From Mycobacterium sp. MFM001 (lineage in GTDB: Bacteria; Actinomycetota; Actinomycetes; Mycobacteriales; Mycobacteriaceae), in the NCBI RefSeq assembly GCF_003402475.1, contig NZ_BFAB01000003.1, forward strand, positions 124,001 through 188,000: 64,000 nucleotides of DNA. The letters are read 5' to 3'. The translations under genes and the position numbers were made by a program. This document shows positions 25,018-34,916 of this stretch, one piece after another (the stretch's first letter is position 1; each line of letters opens with the position of its first letter). Below the pieces are notes generated by a model, which had not been told where the DNA came from, did no database searches, and was given only the letters and a program-made list of their open reading frames with translations.

Positions 25018-25881
25018 ATGGCGCGACGGTCGACTGCGCTGGGGTATGCCCTACTGGCACCCAGCCTGTTCGGCGTGGTCACGTTCCTGCTGCTGCCGAT
25101 CCTGGTCGTGGTGTGGCTGAGCTTGCACCGCTGGGATCTGCTCGGACCCATCGAGTATGTGGGACTGGGCAACTGGCGCTCGGTGCTCGGCGACTCGACG
25201 TTCGGCAACTCGCTGCTGGTGACGCTGATCTTCGTGGCGATCGTGGTGCCGGCGCAGACCGTGCTCGGGTTGGCTGCCGCGGGGTTACTGGCGCGTGAGC
25301 TGCCCGGCACCGGCGTGTTCCGCACGCTTTACGTGCTGCCCTGGATCTGCGCGCCGCTGGCGATCGCGGTGTTGTGGCGCTGGATCCTGGCGCCGACCGA
25401 CGGGGCGGTCAGCACGGCGTTGGGGCATCGCATCGAATGGCTATCCGATCCCGGTCTGGCGTTGCCGGTGGTGTCGGCGGTGATCGTGTGGACCAACGTG
25501 GGCTATGTCGCGCTGTTCTTCGTGGCGGGGATCCTGGCGATTCCGGCCGAGATCCATGCCGCGGCTCTGACGGACGGTGCGACGGCTTGGCAGCGGTTCT
25601 GGAGGATCACGTTGCCGATGCTGCGGCCCACGATGTTCTTTGTACTGGTCACTGGAATCGTCAGCGCCGCACAGGTTTTCGACACCGTGTACGCGCTGAC
25701 CGGTGGCGGTCCGGCGGGGCGCACCGACCTGGTTGCGCACCGCATCTACGTCGAGGCGTTCGGTGCGGCGGCGATCGGGCGGGCCGCGGTGATGGCAGTG
25801 GTGTTGTTCGCGATCCTGGTCGGCGTCACCGTCGTCCAGCACCTGTACTTCCGGCGGCGGATCAGCTATGACCTCGTCTAG
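25018..25881 (+). CDS. uspA: ABC sugar importer permease UspA
   Basis: A 287-residue membrane permease with about six transmembrane segments, in the position of Rv2316. The EAA loop that contacts the ATPase is present (EIHAAALTDGATAWQRFWRI region, core AALTDGA...ITLPMLRP). ATG 25018 fits the permease N-terminus; the open frame upstream is antisense to tldD. The UspABC system of M. tuberculosis is reported to take up amino sugars. No ATPase gene is in the operon, so a shared one must be used. Confidence 0.92.
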   Translation: MARRSTALGYALLAPSLFGVVTFLLLPILVVVWLSLHRWDLLGPIEYVGLGNWRSVLGDSTFGNSLLVTLIFVAIVVPAQTVLGLAAAGLLARELPGTGVFRTLYVLPWICAPLAIAVLWRWILAPTDGAVSTALGHRIEWLSDPGLALPVVSAVIVWTNVGYVALFFVAGILAIPAEIHAAALTDGATAWQRFWRITLPMLRPTMFFVLVTGIVSAAQVFDTVYALTGGGPAGRTDLVAHRIYVEAFGAAAIGRAAVMAVVLFAILVGVTVVQHLYFRRRISYDLV

Positions 25882-26683
25882 GGCCGCGGCCGTCTACGCC
25901 GGACTGGGGCTCGGCGCGCTGATCACGTTGGCGCCGTTCGCTCTTGGGTTGCTGACGTCGTTCACGTCGGCTCGACAGTTTGCGACGGGCACACCGCTGT
26001 CCTGGCCGCGCCCGCCCACGCTGGCCAACTACACCGACCTGGGCGGCGCGGGTTTTGGCCGGGCGCTGGCGGTCACCGCGTTGATGACCGCGGTGATCCT
26101 GCTTGGCCAGCTGAGCTTTTCGGTGCTGGCCGCCTACGCGTTCGCCCGGTTGCGGTTCCCGGGCCGCGACGCGCTGTTCTGGGTCTACATCGCGACGTTG
26201 ATGGTGCCGGCCACCGTGACTGTGGTGCCGCTGTATCTGATGATGGCCCAAGTGGGTCTGCGCAACACGTTCTGGGCTCTGGTCTTGCCGTTCGTGTTCG
26301 GCTCGCCGTACGCGATCTTCCTGTTGCGCGAGCACTTCCGCGCGATTCCCGACGACCTGATCAACGCGGCGCGCCTGGACGGCGCCAACACGCTCGACGT
26401 GATCATGCATGTCGTGGTGCCCGCGAGCAGGCCCATCCTGGTCACGCTGATGCTGATCACGGTTGTCTCGCAGTGGAACAACTTCATGTGGCCGCTGGTG
26501 ATCACCAGCGGCGCCAAGTGGCGGGTGTTGACGGTCGCGACGGCCGCGCTGCAGTCCCGCTACAACGCCCAGTGGACGCTGGTGATGGCGGCGACGACGG
26601 TGGCGATCGTACCGCTGATCGTGCTGTTTGTGGTGTTCCAGCGGCACATCGTGCGCTCGATCGTCGTCACGGGGCTCAAATGA
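25868..26683 (+). CDS. uspB: ABC sugar importer permease UspB
   Basis: A 271-residue second permease subunit, overlapping uspA by 14 bases. It has six predicted hydrophobic segments and the EAA motif in INAARLDGANTLDVIMHVVV (core AARLDGA...VPASRP). It pairs with UspA to form the channel and receives cargo from the binding protein UspC encoded next. Confidence 0.92.
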   Translation: MTSSRAAAVYAGLGLGALITLAPFALGLLTSFTSARQFATGTPLSWPRPPTLANYTDLGGAGFGRALAVTALMTAVILLGQLSFSVLAAYAFARLRFPGRDALFWVYIATLMVPATVTVVPLYLMMAQVGLRNTFWALVLPFVFGSPYAIFLLREHFRAIPDDLINAARLDGANTLDVIMHVVVPASRPILVTLMLITVVSQWNNFMWPLVITSGAKWRVLTVATAALQSRYNAQWTLVMAATTVAIVPLIVLFVVFQRHIVRSIVVTGLK

Positions 26684-26744
26684 CTGTCGAGATTGCGCTG
26701 AGGGCTGTGGTTTTCGCCGATTCACGACCCTGGACGCAATCTCG

Positions 26745-28091
26745 ATGACCGCGCCCAGGCGTTCCACGCTGGTGGCCGCGCCCAGGCGTTCCACGCTGGT
26801 GGCCGCAGCAGTGGTACTGGTAGCGGTGCTATTGGCCGCGTCGGCGGTGCTGCTAGATATTTCGGCCACGCCCCGCGGCGGCCGCACCGTCGTGACCGTG
26901 CGACTGTGGGACGAGCAGGTCGCCGCGGCCTACCGCCAGTCATTCCAGGCGTTCACCCGCGCCCATCCCGACATCGAGGTGCACACCAACGTGGTGGCCT
27001 ACGCTACCTACTTCGACACGCTGCGCACCGACGTGGCCGGCGGCAGCGCCGACGACATCTTCTGGCTGTCCAACGCCTACCTCGCCGCGTACGCCGACAG
27101 CCGGCGGCTGATGAAAGTCGAGGCCAAGCCGGATTGGGAACCCTCGGTCGTCGGGCAGTTCACCCGCGACGGAACGCTGTGGGGTGTGCCGCAACTGACC
27201 GACGCCGGCATCGCCGTGTACTACAACGCAGACCTGCTGGCGAAGGCCGGCGTCGACCCTTCGCGGCTAAGCACCGTGCGATGGAGCCCCGACACCAGCG
27301 ACACGCTGCGGCCGCTGCTGGCCGGGCTGACTGTCGACGTCGACGGGCACGCCGCGGGCACACCGGGTTTCGATCCGCGGCGGGTGCGCCAGTGGGGCTA
27401 CAACGCGGCGAACGACCCGCAGGGCATCTACTTGAACTACATCGGATCCGCCGGTGGCGTGTTCCAGACCGGCGACCGGTTCGCGTTCGACAATCCCGGT
27501 GCCCGTGCCGCGTTCAATTACCTTGTCCAATTGATCAACGACGATCATGTCGCACCACCAGCCTCGGACACCAACGCCAACAACGACTTTTCCCGCAACC
27601 AGTTCCTGGCCGGCAAGATGGCACTGTTTCAGTCCGGCACCTACAACCTGGCGGCGGTGGCCGGCCAGGCCGGTTTCCGCTGGGGAATCGCGATGCTACC
27701 GACCGGTCCGAAGGGCCGGGTCAGCGTCACCAATGGCATTGCCGCTGCCGGTAATTCGGCGTCCAAGAATCCCGACGCGGTACGCCAAGTGCTGGACTGG
27801 ATGGGCAGTAAACAGGGCAACGAATACTTGGGCCGCAGGGGCAGCGCCATTCCCGCCGTGCGGTCGGCTCAGCGGGTGTACTTCGACTACTGGGCGGGCA
27901 AAGGCGTCGACGTCACACCGTTTTTCGCGGTACTGAACGGACCGCGGATCCCGGCGCCCGGCGGCGCCGGCTTCCCTGCCGGCTACCAGGCTCTTCAACC
28001 GTACTTCGACGAGATGTTCCTCGGCCGCGGCGACGTGGCGACACTCTTGCGCGAAGCCCAAGACGCGGCCAACGCCGCCGCCCGCCGTTAG
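26745..28091 (+). CDS. uspC: Sugar-binding protein UspC
   Basis: A 448-residue extracytoplasmic solute-binding protein of the family-1 type, corresponding to Rv2318, for which amino-sugar binding is reported. After a membrane-spanning signal segment the mature domain begins near [11 protein letters not shown]. The N-terminus carries a perfect nine-codon duplication (APRRSTLVA twice). I find no Cys in the signal region, so a lipobox is absent and the protein may be held by an uncleaved helix. The start is ATG 26745, 61 bases after uspB. Its stop overlaps the convergent CbiQ-like gene stop. Confidence 0.88.
   Translation: MTAPRRSTLVAAPRRSTLVAAAVVLVAVLLAASAVLLDISATPRGGRTVVTVRLWDEQVAAAYRQSFQAFTRAHPDIEVHTNVVAYATYFDTLRTDVAGGSADDIFWLSNAYLAAYADSRRLMKVEAKPDWEPSVVGQFTRDGTLWGVPQLTDAGIAVYYNADLLAKAGVDPSRLSTVRWSPDTSDTLRPLLAGLTVDVDGHAAGTPGFDPRRVRQWGYNAANDPQGIYLNYIGSAGGVFQTGDRFAFDNPGARAAFNYLVQLINDDHVAPPASDTNANNDFSRNQFLAGKMALFQSGTYNLAAVAGQAGFRWGIAMLPTGPKGRVSVTNGIAAAGNSASKNPDAVRQVLDWMGSKQGNEYLGRRGSAIPAVRSAQRVYFDYWAGKGVDVTPFFAVLNGPRIPAPGGAGFPAGYQALQPYFDEMFLGRGDVATLLREAQDAANAAARR
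26751..26804 (+). repeat. Perfect 27-bp tandem duplication in the uspC signal sequence
   Basis: The unit beginning GCGCCCAGGCGTTCC is present at 26751-26777 and again at 26778-26804 without a mismatch. It adds nine in-frame codons to the positively charged region before the hydrophobic helix. Confidence 0.95.
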
Positions 28092-28918
28092 GCGCCGAGC
28101 ATCAATTCCGCTGCCAGTGCAGCGCCGCACACCACGGCCGTGATCGAAAGCGCCACCCAGTCAGCCAGCTTCGGCCGCGACGGGACCGCCGAGATCTGAC
28201 CGGTGCCGCCGCGGGCGGTGATCGCATCGCCCATCTCGTCGGCGCGGCGCAGCGTCACGGTGACGGCCGTCGCGAGCAGGTCGACCAGCTCCACCCAGCG
28301 GCGCCGCCGACGCCCGCGCCGGGTAGCCGGTACCTGCCTGGGCCGCAACCGGCGAGCGGCATAGAGCACCCGGAACTCGTCGATCAGCATCGGGAACGCC
28401 CGCAACGCGAGCGCCAACGCGACGGCCCACTCGTCGACCGGAATCCGCAAGAACCGCAGCGGACGGCCCAATGTCGCGACAGCAGGTGCGATTTCGGCGA
28501 CATTCGTGGTCCAGGAGACCATTGCGCCCAAACCGAGCAACACGATCGACAGCGCGGTGACGCGCAAGAAGTTCAACAGCCCGCCGAGCCCCAGGTCGAC
28601 GGTGCCCAGGTGGACCACCGGGTCACCGCCGGCCAGCGCCGCGGTGATGCCGCCGAACGCCAGCAGAATCCATAGCCAGGGCGGCACCGACGGCAACGCG
28701 CCACGCGGAATGCGGGCAGCCCGGGCCGCCGCCAGCACCAGGGCGGCCACCAGCGCGATCGACGCCCATCCGGGATAGAACGTCATCAGCACCGAAATGC
28801 CGAAGACCACAATCAGTTTGGTGCCGGCCCACAGGTCGTGGATGGGCGATCCGTGCGGCACCGGGCGCAACAACACCACCGGGCGCGACGGCCGACGTGT
28901 TGGCGCAGCAGTCGTCAT
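28088..28918 (-). CDS. CbiQ-like ECF transporter T component
   Basis: A 276-residue membrane protein in the position of Rv2325c. It has several hydrophobic helices and, in the cytoplasmic part, [10 protein letters not shown], the Ala-Arg-type coupling helix of EcfT proteins. It joins the double ATPase encoded upstream, with which it overlaps as ATGA. It would couple ATP hydrolysis to substrate-binding S components for vitamin or metal uptake; the substrate is unknown. Confidence 0.85.
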   Translation of the reverse strand: MTTAAPTRRPSRPVVLLRPVPHGSPIHDLWAGTKLIVVFGISVLMTFYPGWASIALVAALVLAAARAARIPRGALPSVPPWLWILLAFGGITAALAGGDPVVHLGTVDLGLGGLLNFLRVTALSIVLLGLGAMVSWTTNVAEIAPAVATLGRPLRFLRIPVDEWAVALALALRAFPMLIDEFRVLYAARRLRPRQVPATRRGRRRRRWVELVDLLATAVTVTLRRADEMGDAITARGGTGQISAVPSRPKLADWVALSITAVVCGAALAAELMLGA

Positions 28919-30951
28919 GACACTCCCCCCGCCGTCGCCGACGCCGCCTCGAGCATGCCGTCGCGCAAATGAAGTGTGCGCGGGCACAACTCCTCCATGC
29001 CGGCGAAATCGTGCGAGATCACCACCACCGTCAGGCCGTGCTCACGGCGCAGATCCTCCAGCAGTCGCAGCAGTCCGCGCTGGCTGACGGCGTCCAGCCC
29101 GGCGAGCGGCTCGTCGAGGATCAACGCCCGCGGTGACCGGGCCAGCAGGCCGGCCAGCACCACGCGGCGCATCTGGCCGCCGCTGAGTTGGTCGATACGC
29201 CGTTGTGCCAGCGTGGCATCCAATCCGACGACGGCCAGCGCGGTCGCGATCCGGTCGTGGTCGTCCGGTGAGAAACCGGCCGCCGAGGCCACTTCCCGAT
29301 CCACCCTGCTCCGCATCAACTGCAGTCTGGCCGCCTGGAACGACAGCGCCACCGCGCCGACCTGCTCGTGGGTGGGTCGCCCGTCCAGCAGGCAGGTGCC
29401 GGTGGTGGGCACCGTCAGCCCGGCCATGATCCAGGCCAGCGTGGACTTGCCGGATCCGTTGCCGCCGTGGATCAGAACCCCGTCGCCCTGATACACCGAG
29501 AAGCTGATGTCGCGCAGCGCGGTCTTTTGCCACGGTGTGCCGCTGCCGTATTCGTGGCCCACGCCGGCCAGTTCGAGCACCGGGGTGGCGTCCGCGTGGT
29601 CGATCGGCACGCTGGCCTGTGGCGCGGCAGTTGTCTCGACCATCTCGGTGTTGTCCGGCGAATCGCTGAGATTGATTGTGCGGTCGGCGGATTGGGCCTC
29701 GTCGTGGTAATGCGTGATGTGAATCAGGGCAGTGCGATGCCGTTCGGTCAGGCCGGACATGATGCCCAGCAGTGCTTCGCGGCCCTGCTGGTCGACCATG
29801 CTGGTGACCTCGTCGGCGATCAATAGCGCGGGCTCGCGTGCCAGCGCGGCCGCCATGGCCAGCCGCTGCAGTTCGCCGCCGGACAGGCTTCCGGTGTCGC
29901 GCTCGGCGAGCCCGTCCAGCCCGACCTCGGCCAGCAGCCGGTCCACGTCGGTGGTGGTGCCCGGCGGCAGTCCCCAGACCACGTCGTCGCCGACGCGGGT
30001 GCCCAGCACCTGACTTTCCGGGTGCTGCATGATGACCGCGGTTCCGCCGAGCCGACCCAACCCGACCGCACCCGGACGTTCGACGCTGCCCGACGTCGGC
30101 TCCCGCCCGGCCAGGATCAGCATCAGGGTGGTCTTGCCCGAGCCGTTGGCGCCGGTGACCGCAACGTGTTCGCCGACGTCGACCTCCATGCTCACCGGCC
30201 GCAACGCATCCTGCTGGGTGCCCGGGTAGCGATAGCGCACCCGGTCCAGCCGCACGGGAACCGGTGCGATGGGCCCGGTTTCGGCCAGCTCGTCGAGCTT
30301 GTGGACGTCGGGAACGCCACGCATCCGGTCCAGCACCCGCGACAGCGCCCACCAACCGATCAACGACACGATCATGATCATGATGACGAAGTTGGCCAGG
30401 AGCAGCCACGGCCAGTAATGCGCCGCGGCCGCGAAAAATCGCTTGAGCTCCGCCGAGGGCTGCTCCAAACCCGACCGCGCCATGACGGCAGCGATCCCGT
30501 CGACGTTGGCGGTGATCGCGGCGAAGATCAGGCGCCGAAGCCGGGCCAGCACCGCCAGCGCGGCCACCACCGCCGCCCCGAACACCGCGCCGGCCACCAG
30601 CGACGCGGCGATCACAGTCGGCGTACCGCGGCGTCTGCGCTTGACGATTCCGCACAGCCCGCCGATGTAGGCGCTGTGGACGACGGTCATGAAGCCACCC
30701 ATGCCCGCGATCAGGAAGGCGATGATCCCGGCGGCCACGGTCGCCGCGATCAACACACGCAGCCGGTAGCGGTAGGCCAGCAGGCCCATCGGGACGGTGC
30801 CGAGCAGCGCCAGACCGGCCGCGAACGGGACGACCACCGCGATGATCGCGGTCGCGGCGCACAGCGCGGCCATCACCGACGCCTGCGCGAGTTCGCCGGG
30901 GCGCAGCGATCGCGCCCGTCGCGCTGGATTCGCTGTGCTGGCGGCGGTCAT
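28915..30951 (-). CDS. ECF transporter: membrane domain fused to two ABC ATPases
   Basis: A 678-residue fusion in the position of Rv2326c. Residues 1-210 are membrane-embedded and S-component-like. ATPase 1 has Walker [10 protein letters not shown] near 265, signature LSGGELQ and Walker B ALLIADEV; ATPase 2 has GGNGSGKST near 500, signature LSGGQMRR and Walker B ALILDEP. Both look catalytically complete. With the T component downstream this gives an entire ECF importer in two polypeptides. ATG 30951 is chosen; an upstream ATG at 31041 would intrude into the divergent promoter. Confidence 0.88.
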   Translation of the reverse strand: MTAASTANPARRARSLRPGELAQASVMAALCAATAIIAVVVPFAAGLALLGTVPMGLLAYRYRLRVLIAATVAAGIIAFLIAGMGGFMTVVHSAYIGGLCGIVKRRRRGTPTVIAASLVAGAVFGAAVVAALAVLARLRRLIFAAITANVDGIAAVMARSGLEQPSAELKRFFAAAAHYWPWLLLANFVIMIMIVSLIGWWALSRVLDRMRGVPDVHKLDELAETGPIAPVPVRLDRVRYRYPGTQQDALRPVSMEVDVGEHVAVTGANGSGKTTLMLILAGREPTSGSVERPGAVGLGRLGGTAVIMQHPESQVLGTRVGDDVVWGLPPGTTTDVDRLLAEVGLDGLAERDTGSLSGGELQRLAMAAALAREPALLIADEVTSMVDQQGREALLGIMSGLTERHRTALIHITHYHDEAQSADRTINLSDSPDNTEMVETTAAPQASVPIDHADATPVLELAGVGHEYGSGTPWQKTALRDISFSVYQGDGVLIHGGNGSGKSTLAWIMAGLTVPTTGTCLLDGRPTHEQVGAVALSFQAARLQLMRSRVDREVASAAGFSPDDHDRIATALAVVGLDATLAQRRIDQLSGGQMRRVVLAGLLARSPRALILDEPLAGLDAVSQRGLLRLLEDLRREHGLTVVVISHDFAGMEELCPRTLHLRDGMLEAASATAGGVS

Positions 30952-31050
30952 TTCATTGATTCTGCCAGTAGTCGGCGGGTGTGCCGCGTTCGCACGCCGT
31001 GCGGTCCGTCCGGTGTTTGCCGCCGCGAAGCCGCCCAACAAGTGGTGTAT

Positions 31051-31063
31051 ATAGCCAAGCTAT
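31051..31063. promoter_or_regulatory. Candidate MarR operator
   Basis: ATAGC-CAA-GCTAT is a perfect inverted repeat, ending 14 bases before the MarR start and lying between it and the divergent ECF operon. MarR proteins bind such sites and usually repress both divergent transcripts. Confidence 0.5.
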
Positions 31064-31077
31064 GCAATTATGGAGGC

Positions 31078-31566
31078 ATGACGTCATCCGCGACCGCACG
31101 GCCCGGTCCGGCCCGCGACTCCGGCGAAGCCGTCCCGGGGCTGGGTGCTGATTTGCTGGCCGTGGTCGCCCGGCTCAACCGCTACGCGACCCAACGGATC
31201 CAGATGCCGTTGCCGGCGGCGCAAGCCCGGCTGCTGTCCACCATCGAGGCCCAGGGCGAGGCGCGAATCTGCGAACTGGCCGCGGTCGATCATTGCTCGC
31301 AGCCCACGATGACGACGCAGGTACGACGGCTGGAAGACGCCGGCCTGGTCACCCGCTCCGTCGACCCCGGCGACGCGCGGGCGGTCCGCATCCGCATCAC
31401 CCCGGAGGGCGTGCGAACCATCAACCGGGTGCGGGCGGATCGGGCCGCCGCAATCGAGCCGCAGCTCGGCCGGCTCGACCCTGCCGACCGGCAGACGCTG
31501 GCCGAGGCCGTCGCAGTCCTGCATCGGCTTCTCGACGACGCCGCGCCGCCGACCCGCCCGCGCTGA
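31078..31566 (+). CDS. MarR-family transcriptional regulator
   Basis: A 162-residue winged-helix regulator in the position of Rv2327. The DNA-binding part includes ICELAAVDHCSQPTMTTQVRRLEDAGLV (core CSQPTMTTQVRRLE) and the wing VDPGDARAVRIRI. It is divergent from the ECF transporter genes and likely controls them. GGAGG sits only one base before ATG 31078, too close for a normal ribosome site, so start usage may be leaderless. Confidence 0.88.
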   Translation: MTSSATARPGPARDSGEAVPGLGADLLAVVARLNRYATQRIQMPLPAAQARLLSTIEAQGEARICELAAVDHCSQPTMTTQVRRLEDAGLVTRSVDPGDARAVRIRITPEGVRTINRVRADRAAAIEPQLGRLDPADRQTLAEAVAVLHRLLDDAAPPTRPR

Positions 31567-31644
31567 CCGCCCTGCCGGTTCTCGGCGCATGATGGCGGGT
31601 AGACAAACCGTTGATCGGCCCACTGGGTGCGAAAGGTGGTGACC

Positions 31645-34233
31645 ATGCGGCCGGAGGCGCAGGCTTCCCCGTTGACCGTCTGGGTCGGATCGAAGCGCTA
31701 CACCTTCCCCGCCGGCCGCGACGTCACCGTCGGCCGCGACAGCCGCTCGGATATCCAGCTCGACGGCACGGAGCACACCACCTCGCCCACCCACTTGGTG
31801 CTGCACCACGACGGCCGGCAGTGGGTGGCTTTGGACCGCAGCCAACACGGCATCTACGTCGACGGCGTGCGCATGTCGACCGTGTTCATCCGCGACGGCC
31901 GGGCGATCACGCTGGGTGACCCGCGGCATGGCCCGCGGCTGGTCTTCCAACTCGCCGCGCCTCCGCCTGCCAGGGGCGCGCCAGCGCCTCCGCCGCGCGG
32001 TCGGCCCATGTCACCTCCCCCGCCCCGCAAGCGGCCCGCACCGCCGCGGATGCCCGCACCACCCGGACCGCCGCGGGTCCAGCCGCCACCGCCCCCCGAC
32101 CAGCCGAAAAGCCCGCCCTCCCAAGCGCCTACGCAGCGATTCCGCCTGCCGCGGCCACGGCAGGTGCCGGTGCCACCGCCGTCGCCCGAACCGCGACCGG
32201 CCACGCCGAAACCGCCATCCCAATTGCCCACCACGCGTTTTCAGGCACCACCGCCGCAGCCGCCTCCACCGTCAGGCCCGCCACCACCGCCTGCACCGCC
32301 ACCACCGCCTGCACCTCCGCCTAAGCCGCCGCCACCCGAGGCTCACCCGAAACCTCCTGAGCCACAACCGGAATCGCCGCCGTCGTGGCCGCAGGTGGCC
32401 CAGCGCAAGGGGCAGGATCTGGTCGGCCGCATGACCGGAGCCATGCAACGGCTGATCCCCAGTCGGGCGGAGCCCCGGCCACACGAGACGGCGCCCACCA
32501 CTCGGCTACCGCGCGCCGGCTCCGAGGCCCCGCCGCAGCGCCCCGCAACGCCGTCTGGTGCGCTGCACGCCCGAGGGCTGTGCCTGAGCATCGAAGGCCA
32601 ACCGGTGCTCTCCGACGTGTCGTTCACGGCGCAGCCAGGCAGCCTGACAGCGATCGTCGGGCCGTCACCGGCCGCCGGATGCGCGCTGATCGATCTGCTC
32701 GGCGGCGCCGTGCGGCCGACCGACGGCACCGTCACTGTCGGCGGCCACGATGTGCACGACGAGTACGACGCGATGCGGCCCTACATCGGCATCGTGCCGC
32801 AGGACGACTTGGTGCACCCGCAACTCACCGTCGAGCAGGCGTTGGGCTACACCGCCGAATTGCGGTTGCCGCCAAGCGCTTCGGCTGACGAGCGCCGCAG
32901 GATTGTGGACAGCGTCATCGGCGAGCTGGGACTGAATTCGCGGCGCACCGTCCAGGTCGGCGAGCTCTCGATCGAACAGCGCAAGCGTGCCTCGCTGGCC
33001 TCCGAACTGATCACCGAACCGTCGCTGCTGGTTCTCGACGAGCCGACCGCAGGCCTCGATCCCGCCGGCCAACAACAGATTTTGGTGCTACTGCGCCGGC
33101 TCGCCGACGCGGGCCGCGTCGTGGTGCTGTCGACGACGGCGGTCGATCACCTCGGCGTGTGCGACCAGGTGGTGTTGCTCACCTCGGCCGGCACCACGGC
33201 GTTCGCCGGGCCGCCGGCAGAGATCGACGCGAGCTGGTCGGAGATTTTGGCTCAGGTGACCAGCGACCCCGACGGCGCCCACGAGAAATTCCTGGCTCGC
33301 CGGCAGGAGCTGCCCCCCGACACGAAAACCGTTGAGGCTCTTGGCCCGCCGGAGCACGTCGGGGTGTGGCGGCAAATCGTCGTCGCCGCGCGACGGCAGG
33401 CCTGGCTCCTAGTCGGCGACCAGCGCTATTTCATCTTCCTGACCATCCTGCCGTTGCTGTTCGGCGCGTTGGCGTTAGTGGTGCCAGGACATGCGGGCTT
33501 CGGGCAGGCCGACCCGTACGGCGACAGCCCGGACGAGGCCGTCGAAATTCTGGTGGTGCTGAATTTCGGTGCGGTCGTGATGGGTACGGCGCTGGCCATC
33601 CGCGATCTGTTCCGCGAGCGCCGCATCTTCCAGCGTGAGCAGGCCGACGGATTGTCGACGTCTGCCTACCTGGCCGCCAAGATCATCGTCTACGGCATCG
33701 TGGCGCTGGTGCAGACCGCGATCATCACCACCGCCGCGGTCGCAGGCAAGGGCGCGCCGGTGAAAGGCGCTGTCCTGCTGGGCAGCCCGGCCTTCGAGCT
33801 CTACGTCGCCCTGGCGGTGACGGCGATTGTGTCGATGGTCGTCGCGCTGGTGCTCTCGTCGCTGGCGAAGTACACCGAGCAGCTCGTGCTGATGACCGTG
33901 GTGGTGGTCCTGCTGTCATTGTTGTTCTCCGGCGGGGCTTTTCCGCTGGCTGGCCGCTTCGGGTTGGAACAGCTCGCCTGGCTGGTGCCGTCGCGATGGG
34001 GCTTTGCGGCGGCGGCGTCCACCGTCGACGTGCATGCGATCAATCTGCTGGCCGATTTCGACGAGTCCTGGAGCCATTCGGCAGGCTGGTGGCTGCTCGA
34101 CATGGCGATCCTGATCGGTTTCGGAGTGCTCGGCGTCCTGTTCCTGTGGTGGTGGCTGCGGCCGTCACACCACCATGCCGATGAGCTTCCCGACGACATG
34201 GGTGGCGGCAATCGCGACCGCACCGAACAGTAG
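31645..34233 (+). CDS. FHA-domain ABC transporter with degenerate ATPase motifs
   Basis: An 862-residue protein of Rv1747-like architecture: FHA domain (about 8-90), a long Pro-rich linker (about 105-250), an ABCG-type ATPase (about 310-530), and a six-helix membrane domain (about 590-850). The FHA core has VGRDSRSD but S-P-T-H in place of S-R-x-H, and SQHGIYVDG in place of S-x-NG. In the ATPase, Walker A reads GPSPAAGCA (no Lys), the signature reads LSIEQ, and the H-loop His is replaced (LSTTA), while Walker B LLVLDEP is intact. It may be regulatory or partner another subunit. ATG 31645 has GAAAGG eight bases upstream. Confidence 0.9.
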   Translation: MRPEAQASPLTVWVGSKRYTFPAGRDVTVGRDSRSDIQLDGTEHTTSPTHLVLHHDGRQWVALDRSQHGIYVDGVRMSTVFIRDGRAITLGDPRHGPRLVFQLAAPPPARGAPAPPPRGRPMSPPPPRKRPAPPRMPAPPGPPRVQPPPPPDQPKSPPSQAPTQRFRLPRPRQVPVPPPSPEPRPATPKPPSQLPTTRFQAPPPQPPPPSGPPPPPAPPPPPAPPPKPPPPEAHPKPPEPQPESPPSWPQVAQRKGQDLVGRMTGAMQRLIPSRAEPRPHETAPTTRLPRAGSEAPPQRPATPSGALHARGLCLSIEGQPVLSDVSFTAQPGSLTAIVGPSPAAGCALIDLLGGAVRPTDGTVTVGGHDVHDEYDAMRPYIGIVPQDDLVHPQLTVEQALGYTAELRLPPSASADERRRIVDSVIGELGLNSRRTVQVGELSIEQRKRASLASELITEPSLLVLDEPTAGLDPAGQQQILVLLRRLADAGRVVVLSTTAVDHLGVCDQVVLLTSAGTTAFAGPPAEIDASWSEILAQVTSDPDGAHEKFLARRQELPPDTKTVEALGPPEHVGVWRQIVVAARRQAWLLVGDQRYFIFLTILPLLFGALALVVPGHAGFGQADPYGDSPDEAVEILVVLNFGAVVMGTALAIRDLFRERRIFQREQADGLSTSAYLAAKIIVYGIVALVQTAIITTAAVAGKGAPVKGAVLLGSPAFELYVALAVTAIVSMVVALVLSSLAKYTEQLVLMTVVVVLLSLLFSGGAFPLAGRFGLEQLAWLVPSRWGFAAAASTVDVHAINLLADFDESWSHSAGWWLLDMAILIGFGVLGVLFLWWWLRPSHHHADELPDDMGGGNRDRTEQ

Positions 34234-34860
34234 CTGCCGCGACGCGCCCCACCAGAGCGGCTTGCGGGTGAACCGGGTCGCTAGACCGCCCGCGATCAGC
34301 AGCCCGACGCCCGCGCACACCAGTCCGGCCGCCAGCGATTCGAAGCCGAGCAGGTAGGGGATCAGCGGGATCACCGCGCCGACGGCGAACATCACGAACG
34401 ACGACAGCGCCGCCAGCCAGGGTGACGGTTTTTCGCTGGGATTGACGCCGAGCTCCTGTGCGAGATGGAACGTGATCGCCCCCTTCTCGTCGCGGTGGAT
34501 CTCGTCGGCGGCGACTTCGGCGGTGTGCTCGGTCAGGCCCAGCTGCGTCAGCATGTCGACCAACTCGGCGTGCTCGGCCTGCGGGCGGGTGCGCAGCGCG
34601 CGGCGTTCGACGTAGACCTCGGAGTCGATCTGCTCGTTGGCGGTGGTCACCGACGTGTACTCGCCGAGTGCCATCGAAAACGCGCCGGCCAGCAGACCGG
34701 CGATACCGCTGAGCACAACGGCCTGGGTGCCGGCGCTCGCGGCCACCCCGGCGATCAGCGCGGAGTTGCTGACCAGGCCGTCCATGGCGCCGAAGCTGGC
34801 TGCCCGCAACCAACCGCCGCTCACGTCGGAATGGGTGTGACCGACGTCGTACTGCGTCAT
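34165..34860 (-). CDS. VIT1/CCC1-family iron/manganese transporter
   Basis: A 231-residue membrane protein. The first helix region RAASFGAMDGLVSNSALIAG and the GEYTSVTTANEQ segment are characteristic of VIT/CCC1 proteins; a cytoplasmic metal-binding helical part and three C-terminal helices follow. Family members move Fe(II) or Mn(II) out of the cytosol. The start is ATG 34860. Its last 69 bases overlap, antisense, the 3' end of the FHA-ABC gene, an unusually deep convergent overlap. Confidence 0.88.
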   Translation of the reverse strand: MTQYDVGHTHSDVSGGWLRAASFGAMDGLVSNSALIAGVAASAGTQAVVLSGIAGLLAGAFSMALGEYTSVTTANEQIDSEVYVERRALRTRPQAEHAELVDMLTQLGLTEHTAEVAADEIHRDEKGAITFHLAQELGVNPSEKPSPWLAALSSFVMFAVGAVIPLIPYLLGFESLAAGLVCAGVGLLIAGGLATRFTRKPLWWGASRQLLFGAVAIAATHVVGKLIGMVV

Positions 34861-34916
34861 GGCGATATCTAAGCTCACCGGCCTGTCGGCGCCTCGATCG
34901 CGTTACGGTCGGGGGT

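Noticed and set aside
29042..30862. Second minus-strand frame of about 600 codons over the ECF gene
   Set aside because: It is a shifted frame of the same strand, with Arg/Gly-rich composition and no ATPase motif. The real frame has two complete ABC domains.
31960..32400. Separate minus-strand Gly/Arg-rich genes in the Pro-rich region
   Set aside because: They are the antisense reading of a repetitive Pro-codon linker inside the FHA-ABC gene.
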